From contig JAOQAE010000004.1 of assembly GCA_025963725.1 (NCBI GenBank), positions 179,616 to 243,615 of the forward strand: a DNA stretch of 64,000 nucleotides. Direction: 5' to 3'. Below, one piece after another: positions 26,405-34,843 of the stretch (positions are counted from its first letter, which is position 1; each line of letters starts with the position of its first letter). The translations under genes and the position numbers were made by a program. The notes beneath the pieces are model-generated. The model was not told the DNA's origin. It worked only from the letters and a program-made list of their open reading frames with translations, and ran no database searches. Source of the DNA: Bacteroidota bacterium (GTDB taxonomy: Bacteria; Bacteroidota; Bacteroidia; 2-12-FULL-35-15).

Positions 26405-26523
26405 TGTCAAAAAGTGTGCAATTAAGGCCAAAGAACAGGATAAAGACAAAAATGTATAATTTGGGGAAATGATTCCTCAGGCAGGTGAAATTATTCTACA
26501 GAAGGTAAAGTTGGGGAAAGTCT

Positions 26524-26874
26524 TCACTTTATAGCAAGGATGTTCTTCAGCTGGCTGAAACTGATCGGCTTCTCAATAAAGAAGTCGGCGCCCTTTTCCA
26601 TGGCTTCTCCGCGAAGGTTCGACATAGCGCTGATGATAATGATCCGGAGCGATGTATTGAGCTTCTTGAAAAGGGAGATATTGTCGATCCCGTTTCCATC
26701 CGGGAGATTGTGGTCGAGGATCAGCAGGTCGGGGTTCATTAGCTTGAACTTTGCAACGCCGTTTTCAAGGGAATTGGAGTAATCGATCGATTTCGCTTTT
26801 TTCGCCAGGAAATTCTCAAGCAGTTCACAAAGCTCTTTCTCGTCATCTATAATTAAAATGTTGCGTGCGTTCAT
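26524..26874 (-). CDS. Stand-alone response-regulator receiver
   Basis: 116 residues from the ATG at 26874 (MNARNILIIDDEKE). An in-frame ATG at 26940 would add 22 unusual residues and overlaps a -7-like TATATTTG at 26943-26950, so I prefer the internal start. A single receiver domain: Asp-Asp pocket at 10-11, phospho-Asp in LLILDHNLPDGNG, Ser in IISAMS, Lys in FFIEKP. No output domain, so it acts by protein contact, perhaps in a phosphorelay with the kinase at 2549. Confidence 0.88.
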   Translation of the reverse strand: MNARNILIIDDEKELCELLENFLAKKAKSIDYSNSLENGVAKFKLMNPDLLILDHNLPDGNGIDNISLFKKLNTSLRIIIISAMSNLRGEAMEKGADFFIEKPISFSQLKNILAIK

Positions 26875-27001
26875 TTCATCAAGCTTTGTTTTAAGCTGCT
26901 CCTGCTCGTTCTTATTCGTTATATTATAGAGGAAATACATGGCAAATATAGTAATATCAGGCTATCTGATGGTGTGTGAATCTTTTTGTTTAACTTATTA
27001 T

Positions 27002-27787
27002 TTATTGCTCTTTTTCAGTTGAATTCGATTTGTTCTTAAAAAGCTTTTTCAGCAGCCCGGATTTCTCTTCGGTTTTCCCGGTATCCTTCCCTTTATCCTT
27101 TTCACTTGCTTTATCCTTTGCGTCGTCCTTCTTCTTTTTGAAGTACCCTCTCAGGAGGATGTTATGCTTGGCAGCTTCCATGTTTTCATCAAGTCCCTTG
27201 GTGCTTCGTTTCAGGTTATTGATGGTGGTGCTTATGTTGGTAGCCATGTTGCTGTCGTTGATCAGCATGCCAAAAGTTCCTTTTCCGCTATTAACCTTGT
27301 ACAATATTTGAGCCAATTCGTCAGAGATCACTTCTGCATTGCCTGCGGTGACTTTCAGGCTGGCCAGGATCGCATCGGTTTGGAGGGGAGGATTTGAAAG
27401 CAGGTATTGCCCTTCCTTTACCATCTCGGCCGCCTTGCCCTGTGTAATGTTAATGATCTTGTCGCCGATAAGCCCTTCGGAGCCGATGGCGATGTGGCAG
27501 TCGGTTTTGATGAACTTCTGCACATCCTTATCTACGATCACGCTTACCCGAACCGTGGTATCGTTAATGATCTCGATGTTATCCACAGTGCCCACATTGA
27601 TACCCGAAAAGCGTACATTGTTCCCGATCTCCAGCCCGTTAATATCCTTGAACAGGCTGTGAATGGTGAATACGGGATTGAACAGGTGCTTTTGCCTGCC
27701 GATGTAGAAGATCGCTGCAATGAATAACGCCAGGCCTGTCGCTACAAACATTCCTAACCTGGTTTTAAATCGTGTGGTGGGTTCCAT
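27002..27787 (-). CDS. mlaD: MlaD-like MCE lipid-binding protein
   Basis: 261 residues. One N-terminal membrane helix (about 12-31) is followed by the MCE domain at about 38-118 (GLEIGNNVRFSGINVGTVDNI, then GSEGLIGDKIINIT), a helical stretch and a Lys/Asp/Ser-rich end (LLKKLFKNKSNSTEKEQ) similar in composition to that of the DUF748 protein. MCE proteins form hexameric rings in the periplasm that pass lipids between membranes. It is the last gene of the MlaE-MlaF-MlaD operon, 8 nt after the ATPase gene. Confidence 0.9.
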   Translation of the reverse strand: MEPTTRFKTRLGMFVATGLALFIAAIFYIGRQKHLFNPVFTIHSLFKDINGLEIGNNVRFSGINVGTVDNIEIINDTTVRVSVIVDKDVQKFIKTDCHIAIGSEGLIGDKIINITQGKAAEMVKEGQYLLSNPPLQTDAILASLKVTAGNAEVISDELAQILYKVNSGKGTFGMLINDSNMATNISTTINNLKRSTKGLDENMEAAKHNILLRGYFKKKKDDAKDKASEKDKGKDTGKTEEKSGLLKKLFKNKSNSTEKEQ

Positions 27788-27795
27788 AATTTTGT

Positions 27796-28572
27796 TTAAT
27801 CTTTAAAAAATGACTGTATCCAGGGATCGTTTATTTTTTGCACTTCCTCCAGGGTTCCTTCGGCATAAACCTCTCCTTCTTTCAGGATCAGCACCCGGTC
27901 GGCCACGGCACGTGCACAAGGCATATCGTGTGTGATCACCAGCGAGGAAGTGTGGTATTTGTTTCTGATGTCATTAATAAGCGCGCTGATCTCCTGTGAT
28001 GTGATGGGATCGAGGCCGGTGGTAGGCTCATCGTACAGCATGATGGCCGGGTCGAGGATAATGGTGCGCGCCAGCGCGATCCGTTTCCGCATTCCACCCG
28101 AAAGCTGGGAAGGCATTTTGTTGAGTGCGCTTTCCAGCCCTACATTTTGCAGCGCTTCCATTATTTTTTCGCGTACCTCTTTTTCAGAAAGGTCTTTTTT
28201 AATTCTTTTGAGCGGAAATTCAAGATTTTCCTTTACAGTCATAGAATCGTACAAGGCGCCGCTCTGAAACAGGAAGCCTACTTTCTTGCGAAGCTCGGCC
28301 AGCTCCTTCGACTTCAGCTTGTCCACTTCCTGGCCCAGCACGTTAATGCTGCCGCTGTCGGCTGTCATGAGCTGAACAATGCATTTGATCAGCACCGATT
28401 TTCCCGAGCCCGATTTCCCGAGCACGATCAGGTTTTCACCTTTGATAAGGTCGAGCGATACATTTTTCAATACATGCTGTGCCCCGAATGATTTTTTCAG
28501 GTCACGGATCTGTATCACCGCTTCGGTCCCTGCGGTATTTGCCTGCCTTACGCTATCAGCTTCCTCTTTCAT
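27796..28572 (-). CDS. mlaF: MlaF-like ABC transporter ATPase
   Basis: 258 residues. It has Walker A GKSGSGKS, signature LSGGMRKRIALAR, Walker B IMLYDEPTTGLDP and the H-loop VITHDM. This is the cytoplasmic ATPase of the MCE-type (Mla) lipid transporter. Its start overlaps the permease gene end by 4 nt. Confidence 0.95.
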   Translation of the reverse strand: MKEEADSVRQANTAGTEAVIQIRDLKKSFGAQHVLKNVSLDLIKGENLIVLGKSGSGKSVLIKCIVQLMTADSGSINVLGQEVDKLKSKELAELRKKVGFLFQSGALYDSMTVKENLEFPLKRIKKDLSEKEVREKIMEALQNVGLESALNKMPSQLSGGMRKRIALARTIILDPAIMLYDEPTTGLDPITSQEISALINDIRNKYHTSSLVITHDMPCARAVADRVLILKEGEVYAEGTLEEVQKINDPWIQSFFKD

Positions 28573-29408
28573 ATCAGTATGTCTGTTATTTGAACCACGA
28601 TAAGGTCAACTATGATGATCAGCAGGGACGAAAGCACAACGGCGGAGTTAGCCGCTATCCCAACGCTTTCGGTGCCGCGCCCGGCGGTATAGCCTTTATA
28701 GCATCCTACCAGCCCGATCACTGCGCCGAAAAAGAAGGATTTGATGAATGCGGGGAGGAAATCGATGAATTCAACGGCGCTGAAAGCCCTTGAAAAGTAA
28801 AGTACGATATTGAGGTCGGTTTTAATGTTTACGCCTACCCAGCTGCCCAGCAGGCCCATTGCATCGGCAAAGAGGATGAGCACCGGCAGCATGAGCGTGG
28901 CTGCCATAACGCGTGTCACCACCAGGTATTTCATAGGGTTGGTGGCGGAAACCTCCATTGCTTCGATCTGCTCGGTTACTTTCATCGAGCCCAGCTCGGC
29001 ACCGATCCCGGAGCCGATCTTACCGGCACAGATGAGCGCGGTGATCACCGGGCCGATCTCGCGGATCAGTGAAACGGCTACCATCTGCGGAAGCATTCCT
29101 TCGGCGCCAAAATCGCTGAGGATGGGCCTCGACTGAATGGTAAGCACCAGCCCCATGATGGCACCTGTGATGGCTACCAGCGGGAGCGACCTGTTGCCAA
29201 GCTCGAAGCATTGCTTCAGGAACTCGCGGAATTCGAATGGAAGGGAGAAGGTTTGTTTAAAGGTTTGTAATGTAAAGACGGTCATATTACCGGCACGGCT
29301 GAAAAACGTTTTTGCGCCTTCTGCACCAGCCATTGTTTTCTCACTCAGTAAAACGGAACCTTCGGCAGCAATGTCTCGTGCTTTCATAATAGGTTTGAAC
29401 TCTTTCAT
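28569..29408 (-). CDS. mlaE: MlaE-like permease
   Basis: 279 residues. The MlaE/YrbE fold is clear from GNRSLPLVAITGAIMGLVLT, the central REIGPVITALICAGKIGSGIGAELG and about five hydrophobic segments. An N-terminal extension of about 50 residues (KEFKPIMKARDIAAEGSVLL) is rather long for the family. It forms the inner-membrane channel of the lipid transporter and opens the operon. Confidence 0.94.
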   Translation of the reverse strand: MKEFKPIMKARDIAAEGSVLLSEKTMAGAEGAKTFFSRAGNMTVFTLQTFKQTFSLPFEFREFLKQCFELGNRSLPLVAITGAIMGLVLTIQSRPILSDFGAEGMLPQMVAVSLIREIGPVITALICAGKIGSGIGAELGSMKVTEQIEAMEVSATNPMKYLVVTRVMAATLMLPVLILFADAMGLLGSWVGVNIKTDLNIVLYFSRAFSAVEFIDFLPAFIKSFFFGAVIGLVGCYKGYTAGRGTESVGIAANSAVVLSSLLIIIVDLIVVQITDILI

Positions 29409-29431
29409 TTTTTTTAAGTTATCCTATAAGT

Positions 29432-29446
29432 TCAAAAGCAGTGCCC
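29432..29446 (-). promoter_or_regulatory. Putative -24/-12-like promoter of the Mla operon
   Basis: GGGCAC-N5-TTGA, GG 37 nt before the mlaE start. It touches an 18-nt perfect palindrome, CCCTTTTTTAAAAAAGGG (29444-29461). A TGGCAC at 29467-29472 has a poor -12 match. Confidence 0.35.
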
Positions 29447-29576
29447 TTTTTTAAAAAAGGGTATTAGTGCCATAATGATCTCTTTATCTCGTTTTAATGG
29501 TAATTAATTCTACACACTGTTGATTAGCTTACTCGGTTCAACCTTCAAACCCCTTGAATTTAAAGGCTTTTCAGTT

Positions 29577-29591
29577 CGGCACGATTATTCT
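29577..29591 (+). promoter_or_regulatory. Putative -24/-12-like promoter of the YtxH-holin-rpoN operon
   Basis: CGGCAC-N5-TTCT, GG 60 nt before the start at 29638. Base 7 is G, as in classical sigma-54 sites (TGGCACG). Confidence 0.4.
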
Positions 29592-29637
29592 TTTGTGAAA
29601 GTAAAATTTATAAAAACAATTTTAAAAAATAAACACT

Positions 29638-29958
29638 ATGTCAGACAATGGAAAAGTTTTAGGCGCATTGGTGCTCGGTGCAGCAGCAGGCGCAGTATTA
29701 GGATTATTATTTGCTCCAAGCAAAGGTAGCGAATTAAGGCAGAAGATCTCCGATAATGCAGGCGATCTGATTGATGAGCTTACTGATAAGATCGGAGAAG
29801 GAAAAGAAATGTTAGCAGGATTGAAAGACAAAGCAATGTCGAAAGCTGACGAATTAAAAGGAAAAGCAGAAGATGAGCTGAGCAACATGAAGAACAAAGC
29901 GAAGCAAACTGCTTCTACTGTTACCTCGTCGACATCGACTTCAAATCATTCACACTAA
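29638..29958 (+). CDS. YtxH domain protein
   Basis: 106 residues. An N-terminal membrane helix rich in Gly and Ala (VLGALVLGAAAGAVLGLLFA) precedes the YtxH core motif PSKGSELRQKI, then a long amphipathic helix with repeated Lys/Asp/Glu (DELTDKIGEGKEMLAGLKDK) and a Ser/Thr end. YtxH proteins are small envelope stress proteins with no set biochemistry. It is the first gene of an operon with a holin-like protein, an unknown and probably rpoN. Confidence 0.9.
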   Translation: MSDNGKVLGALVLGAAAGAVLGLLFAPSKGSELRQKISDNAGDLIDELTDKIGEGKEMLAGLKDKAMSKADELKGKAEDELSNMKNKAKQTASTVTSSTSTSNHSH

Positions 29959-29979
29959 TTTTTAATTCTGAAAAAACCT

Positions 29980-30330
29980 ATGGAAGAGAAAAATAAACTG
30001 GAAAAGATGTTTACCGACATCAAGGACTATGCAGAAACACGCTTTGATATTGTTGTGCTGAATGCACAGGACAAGGCAACACATGTAATTTCGTCCATGG
30101 CTTCAGCTGTAATTCTGGGAACGCTGGGCTTTTTTATACTGTTGTTCCTGAGCGTAGGAGCAGCCTGGTCCCTCGGTGAATATCTTCACAGCCCTTCCAT
30201 AGGCTTTTTTTCCATCGCGGGTTTTTACCTGCTGGTAGCGCTGGTCTTATACCTGAACAGGGATAAATGGATCAAGATGCCGATCATTAATTCCATTATC
30301 AAAAAAATTACATTTCATGAGAACCATTAA
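29980..30330 (+). CDS. Phage-holin-family (PF07332-like) membrane protein
   Basis: 116 residues with two membrane helices (about 42-66 and 72-92) between a helical N-terminus (DIKDYAETRFDIVVLNAQDK) and a basic end. The layout matches the holin-superfamily III/DUF1469 group that accompanies YtxH proteins in stress clusters; no phage genes are near. It overlaps the next gene by 14 nt. Confidence 0.85.
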   Translation: MEEKNKLEKMFTDIKDYAETRFDIVVLNAQDKATHVISSMASAVILGTLGFFILLFLSVGAAWSLGEYLHSPSIGFFSIAGFYLLVALVLYLNRDKWIKMPIINSIIKKITFHENH

Positions 30331-30703
30331 TACACTCGCAGAGCTGAAGGAAGAGCGCCAGCGTCTTTATATGCGCCAGGCATTTCTCGAAACAGAGATC
30401 AAAACGAATTTCAACGAGATGAAGGAGCAGCTGAAGCCGGTTCATCATCTTGCTCAAACCGCAGGGAAATTCCTTTCAAGCAAGGATAACAGCGTAGTTG
30501 GAGACTCCGTAGGGTTCATTACCAATGCGCTTGTTAAAAATGTGATCCTGAAAAATGCAGGCTTTATTACCAAGCTCATTGTTCCATACCTGGCCAAAAA
30601 TGTGGCGAGCAATGTGGCAGAAGATAATAAACCCAAGATTGCAGGCTGGATCAGCGATATGATCGCGAAGTTCATGCCTAAAAAAGTTGAGGCTGAAGCA
30701 TAA
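30317..30703 (+). CDS. Unknown protein of the YtxH-holin operon
   Basis: 128 residues, helical, not recognised. A charged coiled-coil start (ELKEERQRLYMRQAFLETEI) is followed by a moderately hydrophobic amphipathic second half (KNVILKNAGFITKLIVPYLA). It may attach to the membrane surface with the holin-like partner whose gene end it overlaps. It lies 70 nt upstream of rpoN on the same strand. Confidence 0.8.
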   Translation: MRTINTLAELKEERQRLYMRQAFLETEIKTNFNEMKEQLKPVHHLAQTAGKFLSSKDNSVVGDSVGFITNALVKNVILKNAGFITKLIVPYLAKNVASNVAEDNKPKIAGWISDMIAKFMPKKVEAEA

Positions 30704-30773
30704 TCGAAATTGAATTTCAGAAATAATAATTGCCCAGTGCAATAAGTGCCCATACATTTTAATTTTCAATTTT

Positions 30774-32219
30774 ATGAATCAACAGCAAAATCAGAAACAA
30801 AGCCAGCAGTTAAAACGCGGGTATTATATGTCTCAGCAGCACATGAAGCTGATGCATATCATGCACTTATCCGGGTATGCGCTGCAGGAGTATATAGCGA
30901 ACGAGCTGGAGCAAAACCCGGTGTTAGAGACGGAAGATAAGGAAGATAACCAGGAGGAGCCGGAAATACAGGCTGAGACTGAATTTGACAATGAACTTAT
31001 GTGGAACAAGGACGATGAGGACCTGTTCGAAAAAAATTATAAGCAGCCGGTTTCCAATGAAGATTATTACGAGGCGCCGGTGATCCAGTTCAGCTCTTTA
31101 CAGGAGAACCTGAAAGAGCAGATCCATATGATGCACCTCGATGAAGAAATGGTGAACATTGTATGTTATCTTATCGACGAGCTCGATGACGACGGTTATC
31201 TCCGCAGGGAGGTAAGCGACGTGATCGATGATTACGCTTTTTTAAGAGGCAAGATGATGCCCGAGGAGGAAATGGAAAAAGCCCTGGCGCTTCTTCAGAA
31301 ATGCGAGCCTGCCGGTGTTGGCGCCCGCAGCCTTCACGAATGCCTGCTTATCCAGTTAAAAAGGAAAACCAAAAAATGCGCTACAAGGGAATATTGCATC
31401 CGCATTTTTGAAGACCACTACCAGAATTTTGTACAGAAAAATTTTCAGAAAATTAAAAATGAGCTTGGCATCACAGGCGAAGAATTTGAAAATTGCATGA
31501 ACTACATCAAAAAGCTAAATCCGAAGCCTATTACCGAAGCAAATAAATATGAGCTCATCAAAGAGCAGATCATTCCCGACTTCGAGGTTTCAATAGAGGA
31601 TTCCGATCTGTATATCGCGCTTACATCCTCCGAATTTACCAAGCTGAGGGTGAACCCTGAATTTTCCAGCCAGTCGTTATCCGTATCCAACCAGAACGAG
31701 AAAAAGCAGGCGGAAAATTATTTTCAAACGCTTGTTTCCGATGCCAATGTTCTCATCAATGCATTGAAAGAGCGTGAAACCACCATGATGAAGATCATTA
31801 ACGTGATCGTGCAGATGCAGCCTGATTTCTTTAAGAGCGGCGACATCCAGGAATTACGCCCGATGATCCTGCAGGATATTTCCAACCGTACGGGTTATGA
31901 TATCAGCACCATCTCAAGGATCACCAGCAACAAACATGTGCAGACACCTTTCGGGATCTTCAGCCTGAAGAACCTGTTTATGCGCGCTCTTGTTTCCGAT
32001 TCCGACGCATCGCCTTCAACAGCGATCCAGGTTCAGGACCTGATCCAGAAAATAGTGAAGGATGAGAATAAGCAAAAGCCGCTTTCCGATACCGATATCA
32101 TGAACCTGCTGAAGCAGAAAGACGTGAACATTGCAAGAAGGACGGTAGTGAAATACCGCGAGCTGCTTGGAATTCCAAACAGCACTATGCGCAAGAAGGA
32201 ACAAATGGTTTTGAACTAA
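30774..32219 (+). CDS. rpoN: RNA polymerase sigma-54 factor
   Basis: 481 residues, the usual length. Region I (about 10-52) has the Gln/Leu-rich activator-contact helix (MSQQHMKLMHIMHLSGYALQ, ELEQNPVLE). An acidic region II follows (about 53-100), then the core-binding domain (CEPAGVGARSLHECLLIQL), the helix-turn-helix near 376-398 (STISRITSNKHVQTP) and the RpoN box ARRTVVKYRE at 454-463. The box reads the -24 element and needs an AAA+ activator, such as the protein at 1071. It is likely co-transcribed with the YtxH-holin genes. I saw no -24/-12 site directly before it. Confidence 0.95.
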   Translation: MNQQQNQKQSQQLKRGYYMSQQHMKLMHIMHLSGYALQEYIANELEQNPVLETEDKEDNQEEPEIQAETEFDNELMWNKDDEDLFEKNYKQPVSNEDYYEAPVIQFSSLQENLKEQIHMMHLDEEMVNIVCYLIDELDDDGYLRREVSDVIDDYAFLRGKMMPEEEMEKALALLQKCEPAGVGARSLHECLLIQLKRKTKKCATREYCIRIFEDHYQNFVQKNFQKIKNELGITGEEFENCMNYIKKLNPKPITEANKYELIKEQIIPDFEVSIEDSDLYIALTSSEFTKLRVNPEFSSQSLSVSNQNEKKQAENYFQTLVSDANVLINALKERETTMMKIINVIVQMQPDFFKSGDIQELRPMILQDISNRTGYDISTISRITSNKHVQTPFGIFSLKNLFMRALVSDSDASPSTAIQVQDLIQKIVKDENKQKPLSDTDIMNLLKQKDVNIARRTVVKYRELLGIPNSTMRKKEQMVLN

Positions 32220-32245
32220 AACCGGATCACAATCACATTAGTCAT

Positions 32246-32278
32246 AAAAAAAAGGCTTCTTTCGGGAAGCCTTTTTTT
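32246..32278. terminator. Bidirectional terminator after rpoN
   Basis: GGCTTC pairs with GAAGCC around a 6-nt loop, with A and T runs extending the stem. It also serves the convergent permease-like gene. Confidence 0.85.
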
Positions 32279-32282
32279 ATGA

Positions 32283-32786
32283 TCATTTTTTCTTTTTCGG
32301 ATGCTTGTTGCCGGCCTTTGTCTTTACCTCGTGGTTCTCTTCCGCCTCGTCGATGGAATGCGATTTCTGAAGGTTATGCTCTTCCTTGGAAAACTGGCTG
32401 AGCTTCCTGTAATATTTCTGAATGGTCTTTAATTCATCCTCCGTCATATCCTCCACGTTTACGAGGCGGTTGCTCGCGTATTCATGCGCAGCCACGAGCT
32501 CGTTCAGCTTCAGCTGGATCGCGAGCGAATCCTTGTTCTGCGATTTCTGAATGAGGAACACCATCAGGAAAGTAACGATGGTAGTGCCGGTGTTGATCAC
32601 CAGCTGCCAGGTTTCGGAATAATCGAAGATCGGCCCGGTGAAGAGCCAAACCAGCACCATCAGCAGGGCAATGAGGAATGCGGGCGTGCTGCCGGTTGCC
32701 CTTGTTACACTCGCGGCAAAGCGCTCAAAAAAGCCATTTTTTAATTTCTTGTCCTTTCTCGGAAGTGGTTTCAGTTTCATGTTCAT
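32283..32786 (-). CDS. Low-affinity iron permease-like protein
   Basis: 167 residues. Two close membrane helices (about 35-55 and 62-82) lie in the family-typical sequence ATGSTPAFLIALLMVLVWLF and WQLVINTGTTIVTFLMVFLI, followed by IQLKLNELVAA. This is the Iron_permease (PF04120) pattern, though many bacterial members have no proven iron transport. The end is Lys-rich. It overlaps the TonB receptor gene by 4 nt and is the last of a four-gene operon. Confidence 0.88.
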   Translation of the reverse strand: MNMKLKPLPRKDKKLKNGFFERFAASVTRATGSTPAFLIALLMVLVWLFTGPIFDYSETWQLVINTGTTIVTFLMVFLIQKSQNKDSLAIQLKLNELVAAHEYASNRLVNVEDMTEDELKTIQKYYRKLSQFSKEEHNLQKSHSIDEAEENHEVKTKAGNKHPKKKK

Positions 32787-34840
32787 AATGTTATGGCGAT
32801 GCCGCCGTAAAAATTTCTACGGGGAGCTGCATTATAAAATCGCCCTCCGGCTGCATTCAGGTCGTTCCCGGCGCTGTAGCTTATATCTGTTATATTATCG
32901 GCTCCGGCAAACAGCTCAAGGCTTGCGCGGTTCTTTAGCTTATGGATCCAGCCTGCTTTAAGCGCCAGCAAATGATAGGGGGCTGAGTAAAATAAGTTGT
33001 CGTCCGAAAGAGGCGTACGTTCCACATAATTATAATTGAGGAACAGGCTGAGCCCAAAAGGAAATTCCGTTTTGATGCCTGCGTTTGCTGTAAACTCAGG
33101 AATGCCGGTCAGCTCGTTTCCTGAATAGTCCGCCGAATTAAGCCGGTACTCCGCAAAATGAAAATAGTACCAGCTGAACCCGTTGTAAAGCCTGGCTTCC
33201 CTTAAGAAGCCGGATGTTCTTTTCTTTGTTAATTGCAGCGTCGACTGAAACTCCATGCCCTGCTGCTTTGTACCGCCTGCATTCACGAAGTATTCGGCCC
33301 CGTTTGCATTTGTCCGTCTTACAATCGCATCACGCAGATCGAAGCGGAAAACGGCCAGGTCGGCCTCCCATCGCTGGTTCATGGTTTTGTACCGGAGCCC
33401 TGTTTCATAATTCCATCCATGCTCCGATTGCAGGTTCTCATAAATGAGATTGTCGGAAGGCCTAATCTCTGCAATGGTTGGCGGCGAATATCCTTTGCTT
33501 GCAGAAGCGCGCCATACAAGATTATTAACAAGGCGATAGCTCAGCCCTGCACGCGGCAGCAGCTGTGTATTCAGCTTTTTTCGCTGCATTGCCGCTTCAT
33601 CTGCCGGGAAAATATTTTTGTAACGGTAATAATAATTGTTCAGGCTTGCCGCAACTTCGAGCTGAAGCCTTGTTGAGATCAATACATTCAGCTGGCTGAA
33701 ATAAAAATAATTTCCTGCGGTAAGATCATCCTTTGCCATCATCGGTCCTTTTGCGCCTTTCTCATTGCTGAAGTTAGAGATCAGGCTGCGGGTTTGCTCG
33801 CATTCAAATCCTACATTCCAGCTGATCTTCATGATCCCGAAATGATCGCTGAGCGAGAAGTAGCTGCGCAGTCCTACAGTGTTCTCAAAGCGCGTTTCAT
33901 AATTGGTGATGAATGGATTTTTAAAATCGGTGTAGCTGCCAAATAATGTGATCACATGTTTCAGCTGTGGCAGGATCTGCAGCTCATTGGAGATCCCGCC
34001 ATAGGCTGTTGTGTTGTAGATGCCCGCCTTTTGCTCTTCCGCTCCGGGGAGCGTCCTCGTTGCGGGCCGTGCCTGCCGCGGATCCTCCAGGTACTGTGAA
34101 AGCGTAAGCCCTCCCGGCGTTTCATAGTGCAGCTGTGAGCCGAGGAACACTAATTTGAGCGTGCCTTTGGTATACCTGAATTGCTGGAGCAGGCGCGTGT
34201 AATTCCTTTCCAGCGCGCTGTTCCGGCGGTAACCATCGGAGTGCAGGTACGACTGATCGAGCTGGATCGAATATTTTTTCCATTGCTTTTGCAGGGATAC
34301 ATGCCCGTTCAACAGCCCGTAAGAGCCGCCACAAAGGGAAAGCCTTGCAAGCGATGAATCACCGGGCTCTGTGCCAAGCACTACCACGCCGCCGGTATTT
34401 GCGCCGAACATGCTTCCTTCAGGGCCTTTCAACACCTGCACTGTTTTAATTGCCTGCGCATCGATCAGGTTCAGATATGTATTTCCTCCGCCATCGGTGA
34501 GCAGGAACTCATCCATGTACACTTTGATATTACGGATCCCGAAAGGAGAGCGCAGCAGGCTTCCGCGCACAGAGAGCCTGTAGCTCCCGGGAGAACGCTC
34601 TTCCATGCGAACGCCTGCAAGCGTATTCAGCGCCGGCAGGAAGGTGTAAGAAGGATGATTGTGTAATTCCTCACGGCCAAGTGCAGAAACGGAAGCCGCA
34701 GAATGCAGCAGCGAGGGCTTGCCCGGATAAATGGCAATGGTCACTTCGCTAAGCCCGAGGGTAGTGTCGGCAATGCCCTGGCCTTCCACTGCAGTAACAA
34801 AAAATAAAAAAGCGGAAAGAAGGAGAACAGCCTTTTTCAT
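32783..34840 (-). CDS. TonB-dependent outer membrane receptor
   Basis: 685 residues: signal peptide (cleavage near AVEGQ, residue 20), plug domain (about 30-150, with YRLSVRGSLLRSPFGIRNIK and QVLKGPEGSMFGANTGGVVV) and a 22-strand-type barrel with the loops and closing strands typical of the class. It lacks the N-terminal carboxypeptidase-like and SusC features, so it is a plain siderophore or metal-complex type receptor. Substrate unknown. It lies 3 nt after the sorbosone-type dehydrogenase gene and overlaps the permease-like gene. Confidence 0.93.
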   Translation of the reverse strand: MKKAVLLLSAFLFFVTAVEGQGIADTTLGLSEVTIAIYPGKPSLLHSAASVSALGREELHNHPSYTFLPALNTLAGVRMEERSPGSYRLSVRGSLLRSPFGIRNIKVYMDEFLLTDGGGNTYLNLIDAQAIKTVQVLKGPEGSMFGANTGGVVVLGTEPGDSSLARLSLCGGSYGLLNGHVSLQKQWKKYSIQLDQSYLHSDGYRRNSALERNYTRLLQQFRYTKGTLKLVFLGSQLHYETPGGLTLSQYLEDPRQARPATRTLPGAEEQKAGIYNTTAYGGISNELQILPQLKHVITLFGSYTDFKNPFITNYETRFENTVGLRSYFSLSDHFGIMKISWNVGFECEQTRSLISNFSNEKGAKGPMMAKDDLTAGNYFYFSQLNVLISTRLQLEVAASLNNYYYRYKNIFPADEAAMQRKKLNTQLLPRAGLSYRLVNNLVWRASASKGYSPPTIAEIRPSDNLIYENLQSEHGWNYETGLRYKTMNQRWEADLAVFRFDLRDAIVRRTNANGAEYFVNAGGTKQQGMEFQSTLQLTKKRTSGFLREARLYNGFSWYYFHFAEYRLNSADYSGNELTGIPEFTANAGIKTEFPFGLSLFLNYNYVERTPLSDDNLFYSAPYHLLALKAGWIHKLKNRASLELFAGADNITDISYSAGNDLNAAGGRFYNAAPRRNFYGGIAITL

Positions 34841-34843
34841 GGT

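Larger units (their letters stand above)
26131..26523. other. 393-nt non-coding region with hairpins
   Basis: No convincing gene. It contains the promoter of the DUF748 gene (26159-26173), a 13-bp perfect hairpin with a minus-strand T run (26188-26229), an orphan -24/-12-like site (26308-26322, minus), an 8-bp hairpin (26372-26404) and two TGGGGAAA words (26462 and 26511). Confidence 0.65.

Noticed and set aside
29467..29472. TGGCAC (minus) as the Mla promoter
   Set aside because: Bases 12-15 read CCCT, against the T seen at base 12 in the other sites; GGGCAC at 29441-29446 fits better.
29980..30330. Holin-family hit as a sign of prophage
   Set aside because: No other phage gene is near; this holin-like family commonly sits with YtxH in stress operons.
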